The notes under the pieces are model-generated. The model had not been told where the DNA came from and ran no database searches. It was given only the letters and a program-made list of their open reading frames with translations. 64,000 nt of DNA from Rheum nobile (lineage: Eukaryota; Streptophyta; Magnoliopsida; Caryophyllales; Polygonaceae): the NCBI GenBank assembly GCA_027886185.1, contig WOAB01000319.1, positions 620,001 through 684,000 of the forward strand, in the 5' to 3' direction. Positions 24,543 to 35,775 of this stretch are shown here, piece after piece (the stretch's first letter is position 1; each line of letters opens with the position of its first letter). A program made the translations under genes and the position numbers.

Positions 24543-24891
24543 CCAGTTCCTTAGACCCTGCTTGATCTTTTGGGGCTCTAAGAAACAAAACTCTGTGGCT
24601 CTTTCCACTACTGAAGCCGAGTACATTGCAGCCGCTGCATGCTATTCCCAACTCCTCTAGCTCAAACAACAACTTGCGGACTTTGGTATGTCTTTTGGTC
24701 CCCTCAAAATCTTATGTGACAATACGAGTGCTATCAACATATCTAAGAACCCTGTGCATCATACTAGAACCAAGCATATTGACATTAGGCATCATTTCTT
24801 GCGTGATCACGTTGAAAAAGGAAACATACTACTAGAATATTATAGGACGGAAGATCAAATTGCCGATATATTCACCAAAGCACCCAATTGA
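24543..24891 (+). pseudogene. Sirevirus A pol, part 2: end of RNase H
   Basis: After the solo LTR the RNase H frame resumes with FWGSKKQNSVALSTTEAEYI, then CDNTSAINISKNPVHHTRTK, and ends at a stop at 24889-24891. A TAG at 24658-24660 stands where Sirevirus B has the Trp of LWLKQQL. The two parts together would complete RNase H if the solo LTR were absent. Confidence 0.88.
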
Positions 24892-25804
24892 GAACCTTAC
24901 GAGTCCTTTAGGTTACTTCTAGGAATGATTTCCCTAAACTAGTAGTTTCAGTTGCCATTACTAGTTCCCTTGCTGTGCCTAGATCTGATCTGTTCCATGG
25001 TTTCATTGACAATATTGATGATATTTGATCTTGTGATGACCTCGCATGTCATGTAATTTTGGTCCTAAAGCATATTCTAAATTATGGCATGATCGCATAT
25101 TTTTTCATGATATATCTTGTGCCTGTCTACATTTCTTTGATTAGCCTTAACATAGTCAATCTGATCACATCTATCCTATATTACAAGCCGAAATGATGAT
25201 TGACTATAAGTCGTCCCTAAGCCTGATTACACTGCATAATTCCTTATGATCATCTGTTCAGTCCACACTGGGAATTATCAGTGTAATGTCAAAATTGTCT
25301 TCCTAAATTTATCAATATGGGTACGTACTTTTCTTGAGTGTTTGCTTGGTTCCCTACGTCAAATGTACCCATATTTCCCTAGTTCTGTGTCATTCCATGA
25401 GGAAAGGAACTGGGCAAGCCGCCTCAACGGCCAGATTTTTGAATTCTACTCTCTGACAGCGTCCGCTTCCCGAGATCAGTAAATGCACCAATTGTCGTTT
25501 CTCTCTCAGCCGAATTGAAGCTCACTTGTGATGTGATTGTTTTGAAAAAATCATGATGAAGATATTTATGGATACTCTCCCATTCGAAGACTTTGTGGCC
25601 GTTGGGATATTATCTGGTTCCCTTATTTGACAAAGATCTGGCCACGATTTGATTTGGATAGATTTTGCTTGGGGATTATATAAGGCAACAGGGGCAGACC
25701 TAATTCGGCACCGCTCTTCAACTCTCTCTGCTCTCCTCTAGAAAATTGCCTCTATCTCCGGAAATCTCCCAACTTCCTCTATCCCAAACCAAACCTCCAT
25801 AGTC
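24892..25804 (+). other. Spacer between pol and the third ORF of Sirevirus A
   Basis: This AT-rich region has no convincing frame. A short remnant of the pol C-terminus may lie at the start in another frame. The part just before 25805 (ctctctgctctcctctag) is pyrimidine-rich and would suit a splice acceptor for a third-ORF mRNA, which is inference. Confidence 0.5.
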
Positions 25805-27335
25805 ATGGAACCCCAAATTCTCAAATACACCGAAGAGGAAATTGCCTTCATAGAGGCTCTCCGCAAACAAAAAGCTGCACAGTCCTCTTCTCAGGCGGCT
25901 ACCCCTCCAAAGGCACAATCCTCTGTGCCCCTCCCACAACGGAACCCACTCAGACGGCGACCTCCCCGGCAAAGGAGCCAAGCAAGTCGGCCTCCTCGGA
26001 GCACACCCTATCAAGGCCGTCCTCCCCAACACCGACAAAGGAGGACTCCCATCACTCTTCTCCCTCTTAGAAGAGTGCTCCTATTGATGTGGATGCCTTT
26101 CCGACGCCGACTCCCTCTCTCCGACAACCCGACGATTCTCAGTATGTTGCTGGTCGCGTCAAGCGTCGCGCCGCCAAGGGTGATCAAGGCATTCCCTCTC
26201 TCAAACTTGAGGAGACGCCACTGGCGAAAAGGCCCAAGTTTTCCTCCACTGCCAAAGGCAAGAAAGCCCTGACCTCGTCCCCAACTCCCTCCTCTCAAGT
26301 TCCCAAGGTGAATGTTGCTTTGGCCAACTGCCATATTCTGGAGCCCCTCATCGTTGGCGCAGAATTCTGGGACTCTGCTGATGATGACTGTGTCATTGCC
26401 GCCCACTCCAAGCTACAACTCTAGGGCTGGGACTCTCTTGTTCTTGCCCCGTTTGCTGTGAATGAGGACATGGTGCGTCTCTTATACCAAAACCTGCAGT
26501 TTGTCTCTATCAAAGACGACCAGCCAATGACGCCCTCCTCACCTAGGGTGGTAAGATCTTTCCTATTTCTGCTGCTGTGATAGGAACTGTGGTAGGCCTG
26601 GAGTTTGGAGACGGCTTTGGGGTGATTGTCAAACGGAACTGGCCAGCCAAATGAAAGGCCGCCATTCTCCGTACTGTGTTTGATGGGAATGCTCTCTCCA
26701 AAGGCCCCCTCCTTACTAAATACCTCGGCCTTGACAAGAAAATCCTCCACACCTTTCTCATCAAGAACATCACCCCCCGCCAAGAAAAGCGTGACACCAT
26801 CGCCGTCTCCGATGCTGTTTTGATGGAGAAACTTCTCTTGGGAGAACCTATTGATCTCCCTCGCATTATCCTAGCCCACATGCAATTTTGCAAGTCCCAC
26901 ACCACCCATGCCCTCCCCTACCCTCACATCGTCAAGAAGCTGCTCACCTGTCTTGGTCTCTACCCTGCTGACATTCAAGAGACCCATTTCTCTCGCATCC
27001 TCACCATGACTATTGTGAAACGCCTTGCTCAGAAGGCACATGTTGATGAGATGTCTGAGGCCGAGGAAATTGAGGAAGAGCTACTTCCTGGTCAGTCTGA
27101 TCCGCGCTTGGTTCCTGACAATCATGTGTTGCTTAACAGTTTGGCGCACATTGAGCATGCTTTGATCAACAGCTTCGACAAGGTGGCCGCTGCTGTGGAA
27201 AAAGGCAGCAACTTCACCAATGAGATGGTGGTGGAGTTGTGGAAGTGTACTGCTGCCTTGGTCAAGGAAATCGAGAAGCTGGTTGATGGCAAGATCACGG
27301 ACGACAAGGAACACAGGGCTCAGACCCATAAGTAG
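25805..27335 (+). pseudogene. Sirevirus A third ORF (function unknown)
   Basis: The start MEPQILKYTEEEIAFIEALR leads into a Pro/Ser/Lys-rich stretch that changes frame near 25930-26090. A stop lies at 26422-26424, the frame is lost again at about 26550-26650, and then a clean 220-residue end begins at 26676 and stops at 27333-27335. The end contains TPRQEKRDTIAV and IDLPRIILAHMQFCK, which match APRQERRTTITL and IDLPIVILCHMDRCK in the third ORF of Sirevirus B. Third ORFs of Sireviruses have been called env-like because of their position. No membrane segment or signal peptide is visible here, so that label is not supported by this sequence. Confidence 0.75.
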
Positions 27336-27861
27336 TGAAGGACAACATCTAGGACCCTACTCAGCTGACACGGAACTTGTAGTTCCCTTAGGATCCCAAT
27401 TCCATATTATGATCCCTTTTGTGTGTCTCTGAGTGTTTTTACTTTCTTATTATGATGCTTATGTAGTTCATGTCCTTCTTATATTTAATGAACTTATTTT
27501 GTGCTCCTTGCTCTGTTTATTCTATGCTTTGAATCTTTATTACGGTGCCATTTCTCTAGAGTTCAGCATTAGCTTATTTATCTCTCTAAGTTCTCTTTGT
27601 TATTCATCTAACTGACTCTTTTCGATGATATCCAAAGGGGGAATGAACTTGGCAATCTGGAACTGATAGGCTGAAAGGAACTCTGGCCCAGTGGTTACAT
27701 TAAGGGGGAACTAAGGAACTAGATCTGGTGTTAAGGGGGAATATGCAATTCACTAATGATTATTTTGCATCTAGTCATGTTCTGTGTTTCTTATCACATA
27801 TTTTTATGCCTATTTCGATATGCCAGTTCTACATGTTTGTCATCATCAAAAGGGGGGAAAT
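27336..27861 (+). other. 3' untranslated region of Sirevirus A with multiple polypurine-like tracts
   Basis: G-rich tracts occur at 27634-27643, 27701-27710, 27731-27741 and 27848-27861. The last one directly abuts the LTR and is the likely primer for plus-strand DNA. Several such tracts before the 3' LTR are a reported hallmark of Sireviruses. Confidence 0.75.
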
Positions 27862-28340
27862 TGTTAGGAAGTGAACTTTTGGGAACTCCAGTTTCCTACC
27901 TAGTTCCCTTCCTCAGTTTTTCTAGTTTTGATAATGACAAACACATTTGCTATTAATATTTCCATCAGTGTGACAAACAGGGAACTAAGGGTTTGGAAAG
28001 CACAAGACATAACCACTGACGCCAGACTTGGGAACTGGCGAAAGGAACTGATGCGTGTAGGCGCCAGAAACACTTGGATAAATCTGTGAAGGGCGGCGGC
28101 AAGCTGTTAGGGTAGATCTTTAGTTATGAGAAAGAACTATGTGATCTTGTCCCGTTTTCATATATTTAGGAGGTTAAAAGATTATCTTTATGGAAACAAA
28201 ATATGTAAAATCGGTAAAGATTATATTTGGTAACAAATGTTATCTTTAACGATTACTTTTGATTATTTTAATTATGTGATTCGGTTATTGGAGATTTGCT
28301 TCCTCCAGTAATTAAATCATATAAAGAAAGTAATTGAAAC
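27862..28340 (+). repeat. 3' LTR of Sirevirus A, left part
   Basis: The first 479 bp of the LTR (TGTTAGGAAGTG onward) end at GAAAC, the target site of Sirevirus B. Confidence 0.93.
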
Positions 28341-29205
28341 TGTAGAATCGAGTGTGTTAGATCAAGGAACGACAAGTTCGTTCCTTGGGTAGCGGAAAAT
28401 AACGACAGATTAATAAGTAGCAAGCTCAGTTCCTTAGAGAGGAAAACTCAATCAACCAACTAGTTGACTGAGAAAAACCTCTACCTCTAGGTTTCTCTAG
28501 TAGGATTTCAAATGTCTACTTATGTTATTATTTCAGGAATTACAACAAGCAAGTCTTCTCTCAATCTAGTTTACTCCTAGATATCTAGACCTCTTAGATG
28601 TAACGTTCCTAACAACACACTAGACAGACGAAACCCTAACAAATACTCAACTCACCAAAGTCTCGTACTTGCAAGTGTTCTTCTTTCTTCCGAATGTTCT
28701 GCTCTTAGAATTGCTCTCTGTGTTTCGTGAGAATGAAGTCCGCAGCTGTCTCATATGTAGTCTCCAAATTTTCTATGTTTTACCCTAAATTTACTTAAGG
28801 AAAAATAAGATCCTAAAGTCCTATACAATCTTTTCTAGAAATATTCTAACTAAATTATCTCTTCACCGAGATCTTCCTTGAGGCCCAAGTTGCAACTTTC
28901 AAATCTGTTTTCCATAACAGATATTCGGCGGTTCTCTAGGGTTTCAGTGCGCGTCCTTCGTTCCTTGCGCTATTCCCTTTCTCTGTTCTATTCAATATCA
29001 CGCGTCTCTTCTCTTCTTTCGTTCCAGCGTGTTGTTTTGTCATTGTTAGCTTCTCTGTTCCTTTGCTTCTCTGTTTTGACTCTTCATTGGTTTTCATCGT
29101 TCCTTTGACACGATCGTTTCCTGAAACTCATAGTCACACTAAAAACCATCAAAAGCATTTGAGTTTATCATCATCAAAACTAGAGGGAACGTCATCGTTC
29201 CAACA
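28341..29205 (-). repeat. 3' LTR of Sirevirus B
   Basis: This 865-bp LTR starts TGTAGAATCGAG and ends GTTCCAACA in plus-strand reading. It pairs with 48487-49351. Confidence 0.93.
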
Positions 29206-29677
29206 ATTTCCCCCTTTTTGGTGATGACAAACTCCTTCAAAATGTGCAAGTCAAAATATTCATTTCAAAACATACGAGTTCAAAACATACGAGTAAGAGG
29301 CAGTTTTACATTTAATCACACAGATCATATGTTCTAAATGTCAACAGTGTTCCCCCTTAGAATGTGCATAGAGAATTTACCTTCAAGTAGCTTTGTCGTT
29401 CCCCTTAGCACTAGCTTTTGTCATCAACTCTTCCTTGGGTTTCACATTTTCCATACTTCCCCCTTTTGGCATCATCAAAAGTTCCATAATAGACAGAAAG
29501 ACTTGACACACATGCAACTCATCACAAAATAATTCATTCATAAAGTTAAGCGAAGTACATAGTATTGGAACGCAAACAACTAAGATCAGAAGACAAAGAA
29601 GAAGCACACAAAAGGCATAAAAACATTAAAAATCAAGAACAGAGGGTCAGACGGGCAAGAGTTGGAACTGAGAGCAC
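29206..29677 (-). other. 3' untranslated region of Sirevirus B with polypurine-like tracts
   Basis: On the minus strand, AAAAAGGGGGAAAT (29206-29219) abuts the LTR. Further tracts are at 29351-29358 and 29456-29466. This is the same arrangement as in Sirevirus A. Confidence 0.7.
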
Positions 29678-31174
29678 TCAGATCTCAGGGTCTTCATCAG
29701 AATTATCAGCTTTGCTCAAGAAGTGATCCAAGAGCAGTGACATGGTCGTGTTTAGTTGCTTGAGCTCAAAAAGTATCTGATGCTGAATAGAGCTCCCCTT
29801 TGACGTTCCTTCGCCAGCTGGTTTCTTTGCAGCAGCAGTGCATGTTCCCTTGTTGTCACCAACATACTTCATCTTTTCAATCGTAGCTGAGTCCAACTCG
29901 CTACGAAGCACCACCTCATTCTCCGCCACATATGCCTCCTCCTTTTGCAAAAGCAGTTTCACCAGTTGTGGGTAGGCCAGAGAATGGGACTTTCCCTTGC
30001 ATCGATCCATGTGACACAGAATCACTATGGGGAGATCAATCTTCTCCCTTCTCAGGAAATGATCCAGCAAGAATAAGTCACACAGTGTGATGGTGGTTCG
30101 GCGCTCCTGTCGTGGTGCAACAGCCCTTGAGATGATGTGGAACGCAAAGCGCTGAAGCAACATCAGACGCTCAGTATGCAGTTCCCCCTCAGTGGAACCA
30201 AACACCCATTCCATACAAACCAACTTCTCCTCATACTGATCAGATATCGGAACCTCATAGAAACCTTCTAATGGAACAACTAGGAGATTTGAAATGACTT
30301 TGGGAGAGAAGGAGAGATCTTCACCACTGACCTTTGTAGAGCCCGTCAATACATCTCCTTTAGAAAGACATAAATAATGGTAGAACTCTCTTATTTGACC
30401 CTCGTTGACTGAGACGCTTTCGGAGCAGAGCCGTTCCCAACCTTGAAACTTCAGCATCTCCAGAACTTCTTCCACTTTGTGTTCAGCATAGAGACTAGGG
30501 CGAATAATAAGTGGAGGGAGGATCTTTTTACCCTCTGTGAAGCTGGGAGTGGTGGTGGTGGAGAGAGAGATTTCCAGCTTTGCCTTCCCAATGGACTTGG
30601 CCTTCTTTGCCGGAGGCTTTGCTGCGGAACGGAGCCGGGCCTTGATCGGGCGAGGGGCGTGCTCGTCACCACCAGACTTTGAGGGGGTGGATTGAGCAGT
30701 GATGGCGGGGCGGTGTTCCAAGATCTGTACTTCTCCTTCTTCCTCAGACTCCTCGACTGTGAGTGCAAGATCAGTCTTCTTGCGTTTGCGAGAGGGAGGC
30801 GACGCCAAAGGTGTGGACTTTACACCTAATTCCTACTCCACTATCTGTATTGACTCCTCCTCGGCTGCGGCTTTGCCCTCGGAGGGAGAGGAAACATAGT
30901 GCTCCTCTTCTAGTGGCACCAAGGCAAGAGTAGGATTGAGGTTCTTGGCCGCTAGGGGGGACGCAGTCGGAGAAGATGCGGTGGGAGTCGATGTCGAGGC
31001 ATGGGGATCCTCCGATTGCTGAACAGATGCTCGAGCAATATCAAGAACGGAGCCCGGAGCCGCTGCGGAACTAGGGGTAGCCCTGGCGGCTTTAGCCTCT
31101 TGGAGTTGACGGATGTAGGCATCCATCTCGGCGTCAGAGAGTTTGGCGGTGTCGATCTTGCTTGGAGAGTCCAT
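29678..31174 (-). pseudogene. Sirevirus B third ORF (function unknown), one in-frame stop
   Basis: One reading frame of about 498 codons runs from MDSPSKIDTAKLSD to a stop at 29678, interrupted only by a TAG at 30833-30835. The first 190 residues are Ala/Ser/Pro-rich with a basic KRKK stretch. The middle (REFYHYLCLSKGDV, then SFSPKVISNLL) resembles a domain seen in many plant proteins labelled putative plant transposon protein. APRQERRTTITL and IDLPIVILCHMDRCK match the third ORF of Sirevirus A. No signal peptide or membrane segment is seen. It would be made from genomic or spliced RNA downstream of pol. Being so nearly intact in a transposon suggests selection on it, but its role is unknown to me. 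Confidence 0.8.
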
Positions 31175-32103
31175 TGGAGCAGAAAGAGAGAGCCTTTGAG
31201 AGATTTGAGAGAAGTTGAGAGCAGAGAGAGATTGGCGGTGAAGGAACTGGAGAAGAGATCTTCTATATATAGGAGATCAGATCAAATCTTTTTAGGATAA
31301 AATCTTTTCCAAAAATCCCTTTTTGTATCTCAACCGTCTCCTTTTTTAAACTTTCCTTCAATAACTTCTTCTCTTTCCAAGATGCAACGGCCACTTTTGG
31401 CTTGAATGGCGAGTCACTATTCCCATCACAGATCAGTCAAATCAGCCCAGAAGTCGTTCCAACGGGTACCTGCAACTCAATAAATGCCCAGTTCCCGATT
31501 CAAAATGCTCTGTTTCATAGCAGAATCAGTTCCCCTTAATTCTGAGCAATAATGTTCGTTCCAAAGCAAGCAGTTTCTCGTTGTACCAAGTAACAGTCTT
31601 CGTTCCCCCTGAGACCAAGAGTGCTTGCGAGGCTAGTCTGGATATTTCAATGTTGGGTTCACACAAAATATAGTATATCCAAACACATGGTAGGGAGAAA
31701 GACAACTCAAGTAATTATTCCCAGTAAAAAGTTTAGCAAAGAGGGATCATAGGGAACGTTTACCTGAATCGCGGCTAAGGTAGGATGTACAACCAATTAT
31801 CATGTGGGCTTGTAATGAGGGTTCAATTCATCAAATTGGTTGTTTTGGGTCTTTAATAGAGATGTTAGCATGCAATCAAGTATTTCAACACAAATCAAAA
31901 GACAAAGTATCTACATCCAAACACAAGGTAATTCGAATAAGCTAAAGTCTTGAAAATCAAGTCATGAAAGGCACGCATACAAGGAACTTCATGAAAATTA
32001 TGGAACGAATTAGCCAAGCATTGAGGGAATAATGGGTGTGAAGGTCCTCAATTCAGAGAGATCATGCCAAGGAGTAATCGAAGATACTTGAATGGACCTT
32101 TGT
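31175..32103 (-). other. Spacer between pol and third ORF of Sirevirus B
   Basis: No convincing frame. It is the equivalent of the spacer at 24892-25804 in element A and of similar length. The part near 31250-31270 (tatatatagg) could act as a promoter for the third ORF, which is speculative. Confidence 0.45.
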
Positions 32104-35100
32104 CTAGTGCTTTGGTGAAGATGTCGGCCACTTGATTTTCAGTCCTACAATGTTCCATTCTAATAAAGCCCATGTCAACATTATCACGTAGGAAATGATG
32201 ACGAATGTCAATGTGCTTGGTACGTGAATGATGAACTGGATTTTTTTAAATGTTGATAGCACTAGTATTATCACACATAATAGGAACGGTGCCAAGAGAC
32301 ATACCATAGTCTTCCAGTTGTTGTTTAAGCCACAATACCTGAGCACAACAACTTGCCGCGGCGACGTACTCGGCTTCTGCAGTGGAAAGGGCCAAAGAGT
32401 TTTGTTTCTTGGAACCCCATGAAACGAGACAGGGACCAAGGAACTGTGCCATTCCGGAAGTGCTTTTGCGATCTACTACGTGCCCAGCAAAGTCAGCGTC
32501 TGTGAATCCAACAAGGTTGAAGTCACAGTTCTTGGGATACCATAGACACAAGTGGTCCATTCCTTTGAGGTATCGGAAGATACGCTTGACTTCCTTCAAG
32601 TGTGAGTCCTTTGGATTTGCCTGAAATCTAGCACAGAGACACACACTAAACAAAATATCTGGCCTACTTGCCGTGAGATATAGAAGCGAACCAATCATTC
32701 CTCTATACATGGTGGGATCAACGTCTGTTTCATGAAGATCTGCATCCAAGCGAGTGTTAGGAGAAATAGGAGTAACGATGGGTTTGGCAGTGTCCATACC
32801 GTACTTCTTCAACAACTCCTTGATGTACTTCTGTTGATGTATCTTCGTTCCTTCCTTAGTTTGGGTGACTTGTAATCCGAGGAAAAAGGATAATTCCCCA
32901 ATCATACTCATCTCAAACTCACTACTCATAAGATCTTTGAATTTTTCTACAAGAGCGGGGTTAGTGGAACCAAAAATAATATCATCAACATAGACTTGAA
33001 CCACCAGAATCTTACCTTCGTGTTCCAGAAGGAACAGAGTTTTATCAATTGTTCCTCTACGATATCCATTGGAAAGAAGGAACTGTGCCAGTCTATCATA
33101 CCAAGCACGAGGTGCTTGCTTAAGACCGTACAGAGCCTTATCCAATGCATACACATGAGAGGGAAAATTGACGTCTTTAAAGCCAGGGGGTTGTTTCACA
33201 TATACCTCTTCTTGAAGATATCCATTAAGAAACGCAGTCTTGACGTCCATCTGGTATAGCGTGAACCCTTTATGAGCAGCGTAGGCAATGAGGAGATGAA
33301 TGGCTTCAATGCGAGCTACTGGAGCATATGTCTCATCATAATCAATCCTTTCTTGTTGATTGTAGCCTTGGGCAACTAACTGTGCTTTGTTCCTTGTGAT
33401 GACCCCAGAGTCGTCAAGCTTGTTCCTGTACACCCATCGAGTGCCAATGGCATGTTTATTGCGAGGTAAAGGAACGAGCCGCCAGACCTTGTTTCTCTCA
33501 AACTGGTGTAACTCTTCTTGTATAGCTACGATCCAATCTGGTTCCTTCAGTGCTTCCTTGATAGTCTTGGGTTCTACAAGAGAGATAAATGCATGGAATG
33601 CACAAAACATATTTAATTTAGAGCGCAAACCTCTTTCACCGAAGGGTGTGAACAGATTGTGAGTGGGGTATTCCTTTCGGACAAAAGCATTCTTTGACAC
33701 AAGAAGTGTGGGGTCATGAGCACTTTCAGAACCATCTATTCCGTCTTCATCGTTTTCCGAACTGACAACCACAACATCACTAGAAGTTCCAGCAGGAACG
33801 GTGATGGGAATAGTCATAGATGGGGGCATGGTGGTTGAGTCGACGATGGAGGTGGAGGTAGCTTCTGTTTCTTGTACAGTGTCACTTGAGGTATCCTCCT
33901 TTGAGGACTCATCCGGACTTGAGGAGTCTGGAGATGATGGAAATGCCGCGTCTGTACTGGGGTGTCCGTTCCCAGAACCGGCATTTGGTCGAGTGGAAGG
34001 ACCATTGTCTTCATCATCAGAGTCTTCACGTTGCATTCTTGGATAACCATCTTCTGGGGATGAGGCTTCGAACTCTCCATTTGAGCCTTTGGAGTTTTCG
34101 TCGAAGATGACGTGAATGCTTTCTTCTATTTTGCGCAGTCTCTTGTTGTATACCCTATAAGATTTGCTTGCCCTTGCATAGCCCAAGAAAATTCCTTCAT
34201 CACTTCGAGGATCAAACTTTCCCAAGTTATCCTTGCCATTGTTGTGAATATAGCACCTGCATCCAAAAGCACGCAAGTGGGAAATATTGGGCTTGCGATC
34301 CCTTATTAGTTCATATGCATTTTTATTCAATAAGGGACGAAGCATGGAACGATTAAGGATATAACAAGCAGTGTTTACTGCCTCAGCCCAGAAAATCCTT
34401 GGAAGGTTGCTTGCAATGAGAAGAGTTCTTGCCATATCTTCCAGAGTCCTATTCTTCTGTTCCACAACTCCATTTTGTTGTGGTATCCTAGGCGCGGAGA
34501 AGTCATGAGACACACCATGTTCCTCGCAGAAGCTGCAGAACATAGAGTTCTCAAACTCCGTTCCATGGTCAGACCTTATTGCCTTTAGCTTCTTTCCTAA
34601 GCTTGTTTCCACCTTCTTGATAAAAGCCTCGAACTCGGAGAAGACTTCATCCTTCGAAGACAGATCCAAGTGAATCTAGAATAATCATCGACAATTACGA
34701 AAACATACATGTTCCCACCATGACTTCTTATCCTCATGGGACCATAGAGATCCATATGGATCAGTTCTAGAGGATGAGAGGTTGTTACATCTGGTTTGAT
34801 CTTGAATGAGGAACGAGTCTGTTTCCCCTTTACACAAGCATCGCAGATGCCATGGAACTTCGATTGAACATGGGGAAGACCACGAACAAGTTCCTTTGAA
34901 TAAAGTTTGTGAATGAGTCGAAGATTTGCATGTCCAAGCCTTCTATGCCACAGTTCCATCTCATCAGCTATAGACGCAAAGCATAGGACTTCCTTTGGCT
35001 TGAAGTCTTTATCCACAATGTATACATCCTTGAATCTGACTCCTCTCAAAATTATGTTCTTGGTTTCACGATCTTTGACATAGCATTCTTGTGAGGTAAA

Positions 35101-35373
35101 GACCGTCTTGTTGTTCTTTTGGTCACAAAGTTGTGCAACACTCAACAAACTAAAACCAAGTTCATGAACTAAACTAACCTCTTTTATCGTGATGTTGGAG
35201 TTTAGTTTTGTTTCGCCTGTTCCAATGATTTCTCTGTGTCTCTTGTCTCCAAGAGCAACACTCCCTCGTGAGTGTTTGTGAAGTGAGGTAAGTTGATCTT
35301 CTTTTCCAGTCATATGGCACGAACAAGCGCTGTCAATGTACCATCTCTCGTTCCCCCTCACTTCAGCCTGCAC
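32104..35373 (-). pseudogene. Sirevirus B pol: protease, integrase, RT, RNase H
   Basis: Protease (WYIDSACSCHMTG), integrase zinc finger (LWHRRLGHA, CDACVKGK), integrase core (RSDHGTEFEN, QNGVVEQKNRT), RT (YVDDIIFGST) and RNase H (CDNTSAINI) appear in order. There are two frameshifts, one at about 34660-34680 in integrase and one near 32246 in a run of T within RNase H. The protease active-site triplet is DSA, not DSG as in element A. Apart from these it is well preserved, in line with a recent insertion. It encodes the enzymes of retrotransposition. Confidence 0.9.
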
Positions 35374-35381
35374 AGAAAAGG

Positions 35382-35775
35382 TTAGTTTTTGGCGATCCAG
35401 GCAAGTTTAGTCTTACCTGGTCGAGACACATAATGCAATTGTTCCATAGGAACAGTTCTAACAGTAGCAACATTTTTCTTCCTAGATCTAGCAAGATTAT
35501 GACTATGCACATGTGAATCATCATAGAAATCATTCAAGTCCACATTGTTACTCCTACTGTTCCTTCTCTTTGTGTGCTCTTCAGAGAACTTCTTTTTCTT
35601 TTTGCAGTCTCTTTGCACATGTCTGTTGTCCCCACAAAACCAACACAGCTTGAACTGTTCCATCTGAACATACTTCCTGTTGGGCACGATGCTTTTGCGT
35701 TGCTTCGCACGTTCAGGACATGGAACATTGGATTGTGTTCCCTGAGATTGCTTGAGGAAGATCTTGTGAGCGGGT
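35382..35775 (-). pseudogene. Sirevirus B gag, C-terminal part with second zinc knuckle
   Basis: The frame continues from the gag part right of Tekay element C. It contains CWFCGDNRHVQRDC, a CCHC knuckle, followed by a Lys-rich run, and ends KLAWIAKN at a stop a few bases before the protease frame. It starts exactly at the CGGGT target site of element C (35771-35775). Confidence 0.85.

Noticed and set aside
25805..27335. Calling the third ORF an envelope gene
   Set aside because: No signal peptide, membrane helix or processing site is visible in either copy. Position alone does not justify the name.
28878..29108. A 76-codon frame repeated almost identically at 49024-49254
   Set aside because: Both lie in the two LTRs of Sirevirus B, so the identity comes from LTR duplication and not from coding constraint.
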